A DNA stretch of 7,478 bases, from assembly GCA_050742975.1 (NCBI GenBank), contig JBOGDQ010000245.1:1-7478 (forward strand), written 5' to 3'. This stretch comes from JBDTGE01 sp050742975 (GTDB lineage Bacteria > Actinomycetota > Actinomycetes > Mycobacteriales > Jatrophihabitantaceae). A program made the position numbers and the translations under genes. The notes under the pieces are model-generated. The model saw nothing but the letters and a program-made list of their open reading frames with translations, did not search any database and had not been told where the DNA came from. Of this stretch, positions 1 to 4,742 are shown piece by piece (within the stretch, counting starts at the first letter, position 1; the number at the start of each line of letters is the position of its first letter).

Positions 1-24
1 AACGGCCAGCAGGTAGTGCGTCAT
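1..24 (-). CDS. 5' end of a minus-strand gene, possibly YciI-like (partial)
   Basis: Only the first eight codons lie in the window, reading MTHYLLAV on the minus strand from an ATG at 22-24. A strong purine-rich Shine-Dalgarno sequence sits 6 nt upstream, so the start is well supported. The N-terminus resembles YCII-related (YciI/DGPF) proteins, small alpha/beta-barrel proteins of mostly unknown function that often begin with a short charged stretch followed by a hydrophobic beta strand. Eight residues are too few to prove the family. The gene is divergent from the oxidoreductase remnant that starts at 258. Confidence 0.5.
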
Positions 25-257
25 GTCGGTTCTCCTCCTGTGCGAGCGGCCCCGATGACCGCCGTCCACACTCACCACGAACAGCATCGCGTCGATACGA
101 CAACCTGCCACAACAATCCTGCGACCGATGCTCACCGGCAATGACTCAGTGGCAGACAATTCTCGACCCGTCCTGTCGAAACCGCCGGCTGCCGTTCGTA
201 GCTCGGGTAGGACCCGGACTCGGACACCGGGCGGGTTGATACGAGAGGAGTGCAACG
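25..257. other. Intergenic region between divergent genes
   Basis: This stretch separates the leftward YciI-like start from the rightward oxidoreductase start, so it must hold two divergent promoters. Apart from the ribosome binding sites at its two ends (31-39 minus; AGAGGAG at 244-250 plus), I find no clear promoter hexamer pair, terminator or repeat, and no convincing short gene. Confidence 0.5.
31..39 (-). promoter_or_regulatory. Strong Shine-Dalgarno sequence
   Basis: On the minus strand this reads AGGAGGAGA, a near-ideal match to the 16S rRNA anti-SD, and lies 6 nt before the ATG at 22-24. It is the main reason to believe a gene runs leftward off the window. Confidence 0.7.
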
Positions 258-615
258 ATGACGGAGTCGACGGCAGTTGGCGGACCTCGGCCGTTTCGAT
301 TCGGGGTGGTCGCCCCGCTGACAGGTGACCTGCCGACGTGGCGAGACCGGGTGCGCCGGATCGCCGACAGCGGTTACTCGACGCTGCTGATGGCCGACGT
401 TCCACATTGGCAGCCGGCGCCTGGACCCGCCCTGGCGGTCGCGGCCACCGTTGCGGACCTGCGGGTCGGCACGTGGGTGTACGCCTCACCGCTTCGCCCG
501 GCGTGGAGCATCGCGTGGGAGGCCCACTCGCTGTCGATGCTCACCGAGGGTCGCTTCGAAATGGGCATCGGCACGGGTAGGCCGGGGATCGAGGACCTCA
601 TCCGCGAACTCGGAA

Positions 616-680
616 TGTCGGTCGGCCTGCTCGTCGGCGAGTTCGTCCACGAGCCGATGGGGTGGTTACTTGGTGGTCAC
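616..680 (-). pseudogene. vapB antitoxin remnant (5' end only)
   Basis: Read on the minus strand from a GTG at 678-680, this gives VTTK, a TAA stop, then PPHR and LVDELADEQADR. The intact vapB at 4364-4576 begins VTTKERLHQLVDELADEQIDR. Over the first 61 coding bases about 52 match, including a 24-base block with no mismatch. The remnant carries an in-frame stop at codon 5 and ends where the truncated oxidoreductase gene begins, so both genes have lost their 3' ends at one convergent junction. The roughly 16 bases upstream of the GTG are also similar to the intact copy (about 10 of 16), including ACTGG just after the presumed -10 element. Confidence 0.7.
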
Positions 681-696
681 GGCTCCAGTATGACCG
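620..696. repeat. Direct repeat shared with 4516-4592
   Basis: The two segments align without gaps at a constant offset of 3896 bases and in the same orientation. They cover the start and upstream region of vapB. Conservation is strongest at 632-655 (the LVDELADE codons) and at 669-680 (the VTTK codons). The divergence between them suggests two related TA loci of different origin, not a recent duplication. Confidence 0.7.
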
Positions 697-958
697 GCTG
701 TTCATCGCGCCGCATCCATCTGATTGCACTCTGTTCCGCAAGATCGACGGTGACGCCTTGGGTCACTGCCCAGTAGATCGAGAACACCTCGCCGTGCGGT
801 TCACGGGCGGCCACACGTTGGTCGGTGATCAGCCAGTCGAGCACACCTGCGTAGTGAAGCGTCGTGCGCGCGTGTTCGCGGCTGATCGCCGAGCCGAATG
901 GCCGTGCTTGATGGGTGGTCCACGATTCGGCACCGCGTCGCAGGTCGGCTCGGGCAAC
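677..958 (-). CDS. Unrecognised 93-codon open frame, possible gene fragment
   Basis: An open frame follows directly after the ATPase stop codon, in the same frame, and ends with ...DEQPVILEP and a TGA that overlaps the GTG of the vapB remnant (GTGA). It contains segments such as HYAGVLDWLI and EVFSIYWAVTQGVTVDLA, and its third codon positions are mostly G/C, so it looks like real or recently real coding sequence. There is no ATG near its 5' end. The possible starts are internal GTG codons, which suggests a gene that has lost its beginning. I do not recognise the family. It is too short and isolated for a functional statement, and it could still be a chance open frame in high-GC DNA. Confidence 0.3.
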   Translation of the reverse strand, partial: VARADLRRGAESWTTHQARPFGSAISREHARTTLHYAGVLDWLITDQRVAAREPHGEVFSIYWAVTQGVTVDLAEQSAIRWMRRDEQPVILEP

Positions 959-2221
959 CTAGCCCCCCGGCGTTGTCCAGAGTGCAGAGATCGGCAGCGC
1001 CCGCAATCGGTCGCCGAAGGAGAAGGGCTCGGGACCGGTGTAGAGAACGATCCCGGCGACAAGGTCGTTGCCGACGCGTCGGGCCAGGCGATCGATTCCC
1101 CGGAAGTCCTGTCTGCGCACCGTCTCCGCGGCTTTGACCTCGATGGCTACGAGTTCGCCCGAGGCGCGTTCGAGAAGTGCGTCGACTTCGTACCCGTCAC
1201 GGTCGCGGTAGTGGTAGAGACGTACCGGTTCGCTGGACCAGGACAGCTGGCGGCCGAGCTCGCCGAACACAAAATTTTCCAGTAACGGGCCTACCGGGGC
1301 GCTCGGATGGCGTGTGCGTCGCAGGTTCATGCCGACCAGGTGTCCGGCGATACCGGAGTCGACCAGGGTCATTTTCGGGGTTGCGACCGCCCGCGTGGCC
1401 AGATTGCTTGACCAGGCCGGAACGCGGCGGATCACGAACAGGGACTCGAGGGTGTCCAGATATCGCCTGACCGTGCTTGCCGGTAGGCCAGTGTGGTTAC
1501 TGACGCGGTCGATGACGGTGAGTCCTGCCATGCCTGCCGCGGTCACGTTGATCAGTGTGCGCATGTCATTGGGCCGCTCGATCGCGGCGACCTGCGGTAC
1601 ATCGCGATTGATCAGGTCCGCGGTGTAGGACTCGAAGAACCGAGATCGTCGGCCGGCGTCTACACGGCGCACCGCTTCGGGATAGCCGCCCCGCAGCGCG
1701 CGAGCGATGTAGTCTTCGCGACGCAAGTCCGAGGCCGGTACGGCCAGTTCGGGACCGTCTTCGAAGATGGCGTCGACGAAGCGGTCGGGGGTTCCGTCGA
1801 TCTCGCCTTGCGAGAGCGGCCACAGTTCGATGGTCTCCGAGCGGCCGGGCAACAGGTCGGGGATGGTACGTAGCGCGACCAGCCGTGCCGAGCCGGTGAG
1901 CAAGAATCGGCCGGGCCGCGGGTCCCGGTCCACGGCGTCTTTGATCGAGAGTAGAAGGTCGGGGACACGCTGCACCTCGTCGATGACCAGCAACCCGTCG
2001 TGGTGCACGAACCGGGTTGGATCGGACTCGGCGGCCGCACGGGTCGCGGCGTCATCGAGGTAACGCACCTTGGCGTCGGCGCGATCGCCGACGATCAGGT
2101 TCGCCAGGGTGCTCTTGCCGGTCTGCCGCGCACCGTTCAGCACTACGACCCGGGTGTCCGCCAACGCGGCCTGCACGCTGCGCCGGGCGGCCCGGGGATA
2201 CAGCTCGCCCTGGGTCGTCAC
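959..2221 (-). CDS. AAA_14/DUF4143 family ATPase
   Basis: The 420-residue product is a P-loop ATPase of the AAA_14 plus DUF4143 architecture, common in bacteria and archaea but of undefined role. The order is: Walker A GARQTGKST (30-38); Walker B LLVIDEVQ (77-84); sensor-like FLLTGSARL (106-114); a winged-helix-like segment around SNHTGLPASTVRRYLDTL (241-258); the DUF4143 motif PKMTLVDSGIAGHL (282-295); and a C-terminal restriction-endonuclease-like core, EVDALLE (345-351) and VAIEVKA (358-364). Asp347, Glu361 and Lys363 fit a PD-(D/E)xK pattern. Length and domain order are complete. The GTG at 2219-2221 is preferred because a -10-like hexamer lies exactly 7 nt upstream, family proteins start shortly before Walker A, and the 72 extra residues from the ATG at 2437 look non-coding. 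It is a single gene with no obvious operon partner. Related proteins occur often on islands and beside TA genes, but function cannot be inferred from that. Confidence 0.9.
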   Translation of the reverse strand: MTTQGELYPRAARRSVQAALADTRVVVLNGARQTGKSTLANLIVGDRADAKVRYLDDAATRAAAESDPTRFVHHDGLLVIDEVQRVPDLLLSIKDAVDRDPRPGRFLLTGSARLVALRTIPDLLPGRSETIELWPLSQGEIDGTPDRFVDAIFEDGPELAVPASDLRREDYIARALRGGYPEAVRRVDAGRRSRFFESYTADLINRDVPQVAAIERPNDMRTLINVTAAGMAGLTVIDRVSNHTGLPASTVRRYLDTLESLFVIRRVPAWSSNLATRAVATPKMTLVDSGIAGHLVGMNLRRTRHPSAPVGPLLENFVFGELGRQLSWSSEPVRLYHYRDRDGYEVDALLERASGELVAIEVKAAETVRRQDFRGIDRLARRVGNDLVAGIVLYTGPEPFSFGDRLRALPISALWTTPGG

Positions 2222-2228
2222 GGCTGAC

Positions 2229-2234
2229 ACGATA
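2229..2234 (-). promoter_or_regulatory. Probable leaderless -10 element of the ATPase gene
   Basis: The minus strand reads TATCGT, matching the actinobacterial TANNNT -10 consensus, and ends 7 nt before the GTG start. That spacing would put transcription start on the start codon itself, and no Shine-Dalgarno sequence is present. No convincing -35 is visible, which is common for this promoter class. Confidence 0.5.
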
Positions 2235-2249
2235 GCAGGGTCACGCGGT

Positions 2250-2295
2250 GGATCTGCCGAAGTACCTGTGGCGGATCTGCCGAGCAATTCGTGGC
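2250..2295. repeat. Two-copy 23-bp tandem repeat upstream of the ATPase gene
   Basis: Two adjacent 23-bp units each begin GGATCTGCCGA (2250-2260, 2273-2283) and each end GTGGC. About 17 of 23 positions match. It lies just upstream of the presumed ATPase -10 element, about where a -35 region and upstream regulator sites would be, so it may be an operator. A chance repeat is possible. Confidence 0.4.
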
Positions 2296-2620
2296 GTGTC
2301 CGCCCGCTATCCGATCGCCCGTCCAACCTCCTGCGACTCGCACAGTCGCGTACCGGTGCCAGCGGCACCAGCACGCCCGGGGCTACCAACGTCGGCTCGC
2401 CTGGCATGCACGGCGGCTCTCGATGTGTTTGCAGCATGCGGGTGTTCTACAGGCCACCGAGAGGATTGGGGTGTCATGCGGCTTCCGCAGCGCCGCGGCT
2501 CGTCGGCTTGTTGCAGTTGGTGGGACGCATCGGCGCTTTTCGCGCGGGCCGAAGAGCGCGATCGCACCTCGTCGCACAGCGTCTCATCTGAAGCCGGAAC
2601 GGCCCTGCGGGGCGTTTCTC

Positions 2621-2640
2621 GGAGTCGCAGGGAGTCGCAG
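2621..2640. repeat. Perfect 10-bp tandem repeat (GGAGTCGCAG x2)
   Basis: GGAGTCGCAG occurs twice head to tail with no mismatch, 27 bp from the left arm-like repeat at 2667. Short tandem repeats next to an att core can be integrase or excisionase binding sites, but nothing here proves that. Confidence 0.4.
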
Positions 2641-2666
2641 CCTGCTGCCGATTCGGGCGAACGTCT

Positions 2667-2686
2667 GTTAGCAAATCAGTTAGCAG
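2667..2686 (+). repeat. Left arm-like direct repeat of the att site
   Basis: The sequence is GTTAGCAAATCAGTTAGCAG. A copy with 19 of 20 identical bases lies at 2909-2928 in the same orientation, on the other side of the tRNA fragment. Each copy itself contains two GTTAGC units 12 bp apart, giving four in total. Direct repeats flanking a tRNA-derived core are the layout of arm-type integrase binding sites, which is an inference from position and pattern. Confidence 0.6.
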
Positions 2687-2720
2687 TGCACGCCATATTG
2701 CTCTAGACCAATTCGACGAA

Positions 2721-2737
2721 CCCCCCGGAATTTGGGG
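2721..2737 (-). terminator. Possible tRNA-distal hairpin
   Basis: On the minus strand, just after the tRNA 3' end, a run of C is followed by a 7-nt spacer and a run of G, which can fold into a short GC stem of four pairs or more. There is no U tract, so as a terminator it is weak. If real, it is probably the original terminator of the tRNA-Pro gene whose 3' end is kept next to it. Confidence 0.3.
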
Positions 2738-2747
2738 CCTGTAGTGA

Positions 2748-2789
2748 GTCGGGGTGACAGGATTTGAACCTGCGGCCTCTTCGTCCCGA
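2748..2789 (-). other. tRNA-Pro(CGG) 3' fragment: integrase attachment core
   Basis: On the minus strand this gives the 7-nt anticodon loop TTCGGGA (2783-2789), the 3' strand of the anticodon stem CGAAG (2778-2782), a 5-nt variable region, a T arm with loop TTCAAAT, the acceptor strand CACCCCG and discriminator A73 (2748). CCA is not encoded. U33, anticodon CGG and G37 fit tRNA-Pro. The bases beyond 2789 neither pair with the anticodon stem nor continue into a D arm, so the 5' half is absent and this is not a working tRNA. A break exactly at the anticodon loop is a known sublocation for tyrosine-integrase crossover, and tRNA-Pro is a known target, for example of pSAM2-like elements. The fragment is therefore an att core or att scar. 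An intact tRNA-Pro(CGG) gene should exist elsewhere. Confidence 0.85.
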
Positions 2790-2908
2790 AAACCACGTGC
2801 GCGGTTTCAGGTGTGCGATGGCGTCTCAAGAGCGCCGTATCGTCGCGGGTCCATGGTCCCATCGGTGCCATCCCGTCGCAGCTGGGACGTACCGTCTCAG
2901 CCTGTCTC

Positions 2909-2928
2909 GTTAGCAAATCGGTTAGCAG
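2909..2928 (+). repeat. Right arm-like direct repeat of the att site
   Basis: GTTAGCAAATCGGTTAGCAG differs from the copy at 2667-2686 at one base. It lies 119 bp to the right of the tRNA-derived core, and the other copy lies 61 bp to the left. The stop codon of the small ORF 2922-3017 falls inside it. Confidence 0.6.
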
Positions 2929-3017
2929 CCACGGTCGTCTTCGGCCGGCGACCCCCGCCTGATGCGGTCGAGGTCGTGCCTGGCAAGCTCTGCCCCGAGC
3001 ACGATCGCGTTGGTCAT
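2922..3017 (-). CDS. Possible 31-residue ORF overlapping the end of vapC45
   Basis: An ATG at 3015-3017 overlaps the vapC45 stop codon in an ATGA arrangement and opens a 31-codon frame beginning MTNAIVLGAELARHDLDRI and ending ...DDRGC. The overlap would allow translational coupling. The peptide has an amphipathic, charged composition and no recognisable domain. Its stop lies in the arm-like repeat at 2909-2928, so it may be a gene truncated by, or ending at, the element border. A chance frame is a real alternative. Confidence 0.3.
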   Translation of the reverse strand: MTNAIVLGAELARHDLDRIRRGSPAEDDRGC

Positions 3018-3433
3018 GGTTGCTTCACGTTGATGGGTCGAAGACCGGATGGACTCAGTGCGAGGGCCCACGGTCCGGGTCCGCGCTTGATTATTTCACG
3101 CCGGAGGCGTTCCTCGTGGGCGACGAACAGGGCGAGTTGGTCATGTGGTCCCAGGTCTCGTTTGCCGCCGAGCCAGACCGAGCGGATCCCCAGCTCACGA
3201 TATTGTCGTAGTTCCGCTGGCCTGGTCCGAATGCGTCGGTCGCGCGTGAGAACGATGAGGTTGAGGGTGGCGACGACGGGCATCCAGTCGAGGTCCAAAG
3301 TGCCGAGCGGTACCTCGGGTAGATCGTCGTGGCCCGGATACCACACGTCGTCGCGGCCCGCGCGGCGCAGCAACTTGCCCAGGCCTAGCGCGTTCTCGTC
3401 GGTGAAGTAGCCGCGTCCGGGCCGCGGCGGCAT
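3014..3433 (-). CDS. vapC45: VapC45-type PIN-like toxin
   Basis: The 139-residue protein matches the VapC45 type of PIN-like toxin in length (about 138 in M. tuberculosis) and context. PIN toxins are Mg-dependent ribonucleases acting on RNA in the cytoplasm. Visible features are an N-terminal GYFTDEN with Asp12-Glu13, a typical first acidic pair; DLDW around residues 47-50; the strand NLIVLTRDRRIR (58-69) with Asp65; and RSVWLGGKRDLGPHDQL (84-100). The ATG at 3431-3433 shares one base with the antitoxin stop (TGATG), so the genes are translationally coupled with the antitoxin first, the usual TA order. The frame is intact and key acidic residues are present, so the toxin may be active. The exact RNA target cannot be told from sequence. 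The name is by resemblance to the M. tuberculosis pair and was not checked by alignment. Confidence 0.8.
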   Translation of the reverse strand: MPPRPGRGYFTDENALGLGKLLRRAGRDDVWYPGHDDLPEVPLGTLDLDWMPVVATLNLIVLTRDRRIRTRPAELRQYRELGIRSVWLGGKRDLGPHDQLALFVAHEERLRREIIKRGPGPWALALSPSGLRPINVKQP

Positions 3434-4113
3434 CAGGCAGCGTGTGCGTAGCCGGCGATCAGTTCGAACCGGATTGCCTCATCGACCTGGTCGACTGTCA
3501 GGTCGTATAGATCGGCGAGCTCCGCCCGACGGGTACCGGCGCGGTAGTCCTCGGCCAGCGTCTCGGTACGGACGTTACGGATAGCCGGCTGACCGAACGC
3601 ACGCTCGGGATCCATCACGACGCCCGGGGTGCGAGGATCCGGCCGGACTCGAACGGCCGACCCTGCTTCGTGTTCCACGAGGGACTGGAAACTCTCTGCT
3701 GTCGGAGTCAAGATCAACTGCCCGTTGCGGGCCACGACCAGGCGAAGTTCGCGGTCGAGGCCGACCTGGTCTTGCACGCGGCGCACCAATTCGCGGCCGG
3801 CCACGTCGAGGAACGGGCGCGCTACAGCAAGGGGGTAGCGACCAAACTCGCGTCGCAGGGCGACGATCGCCGGCCGCATCCGCTGGACCGGCACGTCGCG
3901 GCGGCGGAAGTCAGCCAGCAACCTGGCCTCGACCATCTCACCCCAGGTCACGGCGTCGGATCCAGTCGATTCCGGACGCAGCACCGGCTCGTAGAAGCGG
4001 TCGGCCCGGGTGTACCCCTCCAGCCACCGACGCGCGGTCCCGGCGCGGACCCCGACCAACCGGTCGACGTCCGGGTAGGAGTAGATCTCGCGGTCCAGTA
4101 GCGAGGTGGGCAT
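3433..4113 (-). CDS. vapB45: VapB45-like antitoxin (HTH + DUF433)
   Basis: The 226-residue protein has two parts. The N-terminal MerR-like helix-turn-helix (about 10-35, YSYPDVDRLVGVRAGTARRW) probably binds the operator. The C-terminal DUF433 domain (about 168-220, with GQPAIRNVRTETLAEDYRAG and LADLYDLTVDQVDEAIRFE) is widely paired with PIN-like toxins. A central region of helices and strands lies between. The architecture matches VapB45, the partner of the toxin encoded just downstream with one shared base. The ATG at 4111-4113 is chosen because MPTSLLDREIYSYPD starts directly before the HTH. The 36 extra residues from an upstream ATG at 4221 look non-coding and overlap the vapC remnant. No strong Shine-Dalgarno is seen. 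Possible -10 hexamers are CAGACT (6 nt upstream) or TATACT (1 nt upstream); the first fits a leaderless start better. Confidence 0.85.
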   Translation of the reverse strand: MPTSLLDREIYSYPDVDRLVGVRAGTARRWLEGYTRADRFYEPVLRPESTGSDAVTWGEMVEARLLADFRRRDVPVQRMRPAIVALRREFGRYPLAVARPFLDVAGRELVRRVQDQVGLDRELRLVVARNGQLILTPTAESFQSLVEHEAGSAVRVRPDPRTPGVVMDPERAFGQPAIRNVRTETLAEDYRAGTRRAELADLYDLTVDQVDEAIRFELIAGYAHAA

Positions 4114-4136
4114 GAGTATAGTCTGCCACCCTAAGA

Positions 4137-4149
4137 CCAGATGATCTGG
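4137..4149. promoter_or_regulatory. Perfect palindrome upstream of vapB45, possible operator
   Basis: CCAGAT-G-ATCTGG is a perfect 6-bp inverted repeat around one central base, 23 bp upstream of the vapB45 ATG. It covers the expected -35 region. TA antitoxins with an HTH usually repress their own operon from such a site, so an autoregulatory operator is a fair guess. Confidence 0.45.
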
Positions 4150-4151
4150 CA

Positions 4152-4351
4152 CTAACGAGGGTTCGGCTGCCAGTCTTCGGCTCGGCACCACCGAGCTAGG
4201 CCACAGTCGATCAGGTAACACGTCTCGGCCAGGACCGTGGGCGGAACCAGGAGCACCTCGTCGATGTTCAACAACCAGTCACGGCAACGACGTGATGCGC
4301 ATCCGATTGATCGATAGCCGCGTACAGAACGCTCGTGTCGACGACGATCAC
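4152..4351 (-). pseudogene. vapC PIN-domain toxin, frameshifted and truncated
   Basis: From a GTG at 4349-4351, 12 nt after the vapB stop, the first frame reads VIVVDTSVLYAAIDQSDAHH, the N-terminus of a PIN-domain VapC with the first catalytic Asp (VDTS). The frame then hits a TGA at 4268-4270. Reading in another frame from about 4288 gives CRDWLLNIDEVLLVPPTVLAE and then TCYLIDCGL, the next PIN segment with the conserved Glu of LAE. A one-base deletion near 4288-4291 explains the shift. Recognisable sequence ends near 4200 at LIDCGL. The C-terminal half, with the remaining acidic residues, is missing, and the vapB45 promoter region follows. A full VapC is about 130 residues. Toxin function is lost even without the frameshift. 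A sequencing error could explain the shift but not the lost 3' half. Confidence 0.75.
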
Positions 4352-4363
4352 TGCGGGTGAGTG

Positions 4364-4576
4364 CTACCGGCCGAAGCCCTCGGCAAGCATTTCGTCGGCC
4401 CGCTCGGACACGTCTCTGCGTCCGCTTCGGCCAATGCCGAGTGAGCGGGGAACAGCTCGCCGCCGGCTGACGGCCGGGGCTGGGCCGGTCACCGACTCCG
4501 GCAGCACCAGGGCGCGGTCGATTTGCTCGTCGGCGAGTTCGTCCACGAGCTGGTGCAGCCGTTCCTTGGTGGTCAC
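4364..4576 (-). CDS. vapB: VapB-type antitoxin, probably without an active partner
   Basis: The 70-residue product starts VTTKERLHQLVDELADEQID, typical of small mycobacterial antitoxins that open with a short DNA-binding helical segment, and ends SERADEMLAEGFGR, a toxin-binding tail common upstream of PIN toxins. The middle (about 28-45) is rich in Pro, Ala and Arg and likely disordered. The GTG at 4574-4576 is chosen because a -10-like TAACAC ends exactly 7 nt upstream, suggesting leaderless translation; TTG one codon earlier is the alternative. The adjoining vapC is a remnant, so the antitoxin is an orphan. It could still act as a DNA-binding repressor or neutralise a related toxin elsewhere. 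The start is shared with the remnant at 616-680. Confidence 0.75.
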   Translation of the reverse strand: MTTKERLHQLVDELADEQIDRALVLPESVTGPAPAVSRRRAVPRSLGIGRSGRRDVSERADEMLAEGFGR

Positions 4577-4583
4577 CAACCCA

Positions 4584-4589
4584 GTGTTA
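4584..4589 (-). promoter_or_regulatory. Probable leaderless -10 element of vapB
   Basis: The minus strand reads TAACAC, ending 7 nt before the GTG at 4576, and no Shine-Dalgarno lies in between. The diverged copy at 620-696 has TCATAC at the same distance. The ATPase gene shows the same 7-nt layout. Confidence 0.4.
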
Positions 4590-4592
4590 CCG

Positions 4593-4742
4593 ACCGTCCC
4601 CCGCCGAGCGCATCCACCGCACGCGTCACTGGCGAGTGATCAGGGGTGCGCGCGGCGCGGCAATCGGCTCTGCCGCATCCTCGCGCCATTGCTATGCCCG
4701 TAGGTCTCGCCAGGAGAAGATTCAGCGTCCAGATCGCCGATC
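4593..4742. other. Gap between vapB and the RIT terminus
   Basis: I see no gene, repeat or promoter that I can support here. The stretch is the divergent junction between the leftward TA genes and the rightward recombinase trio, and it may contain the original insertion point of the RIT element. Confidence 0.4.

Larger units (their letters stand above)
258..776 (+). pseudogene. 3'-truncated F420-dependent LLM-class oxidoreductase
   Basis: The first ~120 codons encode the N-terminal part of a luciferase-like monooxygenase (LLM) class oxidoreductase of the F420-dependent type. Visible marks are the first beta strand FRFGVVAP (residues 13-20), the DLPTWRDRVRRIADSGYSTL helix (24-43), the ADVPHW loop (46-51), the VGTWVYASPLR strand (70-80) and EGRFEMGIGTGRPG (97-110), a segment typical of the family. 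AGAGGAG lies 7 nt before the ATG, so the start is good. Family members are usually about 280-300 residues. Here similarity stops near residue 120 (about nt 617), and the frame then runs by chance through the antisense of a vapB remnant to a stop at 776. The (beta/alpha)8 barrel cannot form, so the product is almost certainly inactive. The missing 3' end is not elsewhere in the window, which points to a deletion or rearrangement. Confidence 0.8.
2296..2747. other. Gene-free region left of the tRNA-Pro att core
   Basis: No open frame here has recognisable protein features or a good start signal. The frames on both strands look like chance high-GC reading frames rich in Arg, Ala and Ser. The region does hold short repeats (2621-2640, 2667-2686) and a possible GC hairpin (2721-2737). 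A small GCCC/GGGC hairpin near 2602-2613 is followed by GTTTCT and could be a weak plus-strand terminator. The content fits an attachment-site flank better than a coding region. Confidence 0.5.

Noticed and set aside
662..1285. 207-codon plus-strand open frame
   Set aside because: It lies antisense to the ATPase 3' end and the 677-958 frame, shows no domain features and has no ribosome binding site. It is a shadow of minus-strand codon bias.
2222..2437. 72-residue N-terminal extension of the ATPase from an upstream ATG
   Set aside because: The extension is low in recognisable features, runs across the 23-bp repeat, and makes the protein longer than its family. The GTG at 2221 has a properly placed -10 element.
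2680..2916. 78-codon minus-strand frame across the att core
   Set aside because: The QVQILSPRL stretch is the usual product of translating a tRNA T arm, and there is no ribosome binding site or family match.
2754..3410. 218-codon plus-strand frame starting in the tRNA fragment
   Set aside because: It is antisense to tRNA-derived sequence and vapC45. Peptides such as TGFEPAASSS are typical of translated tRNA sequence, not real proteins.
3635..3665. tRNA-like T-arm (GGACTCGAACGGCCGACC) on the minus strand
   Set aside because: It falls inside the vapB45 reading frame (SAVRVRPDPRT), has no matching acceptor or anticodon arms, and is most likely chance.
4114..4221. 36-residue N-terminal extension of VapB45
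   Set aside because: It overlaps the vapC remnant and the palindrome, and the HTH begins right after the ATG at 4113.
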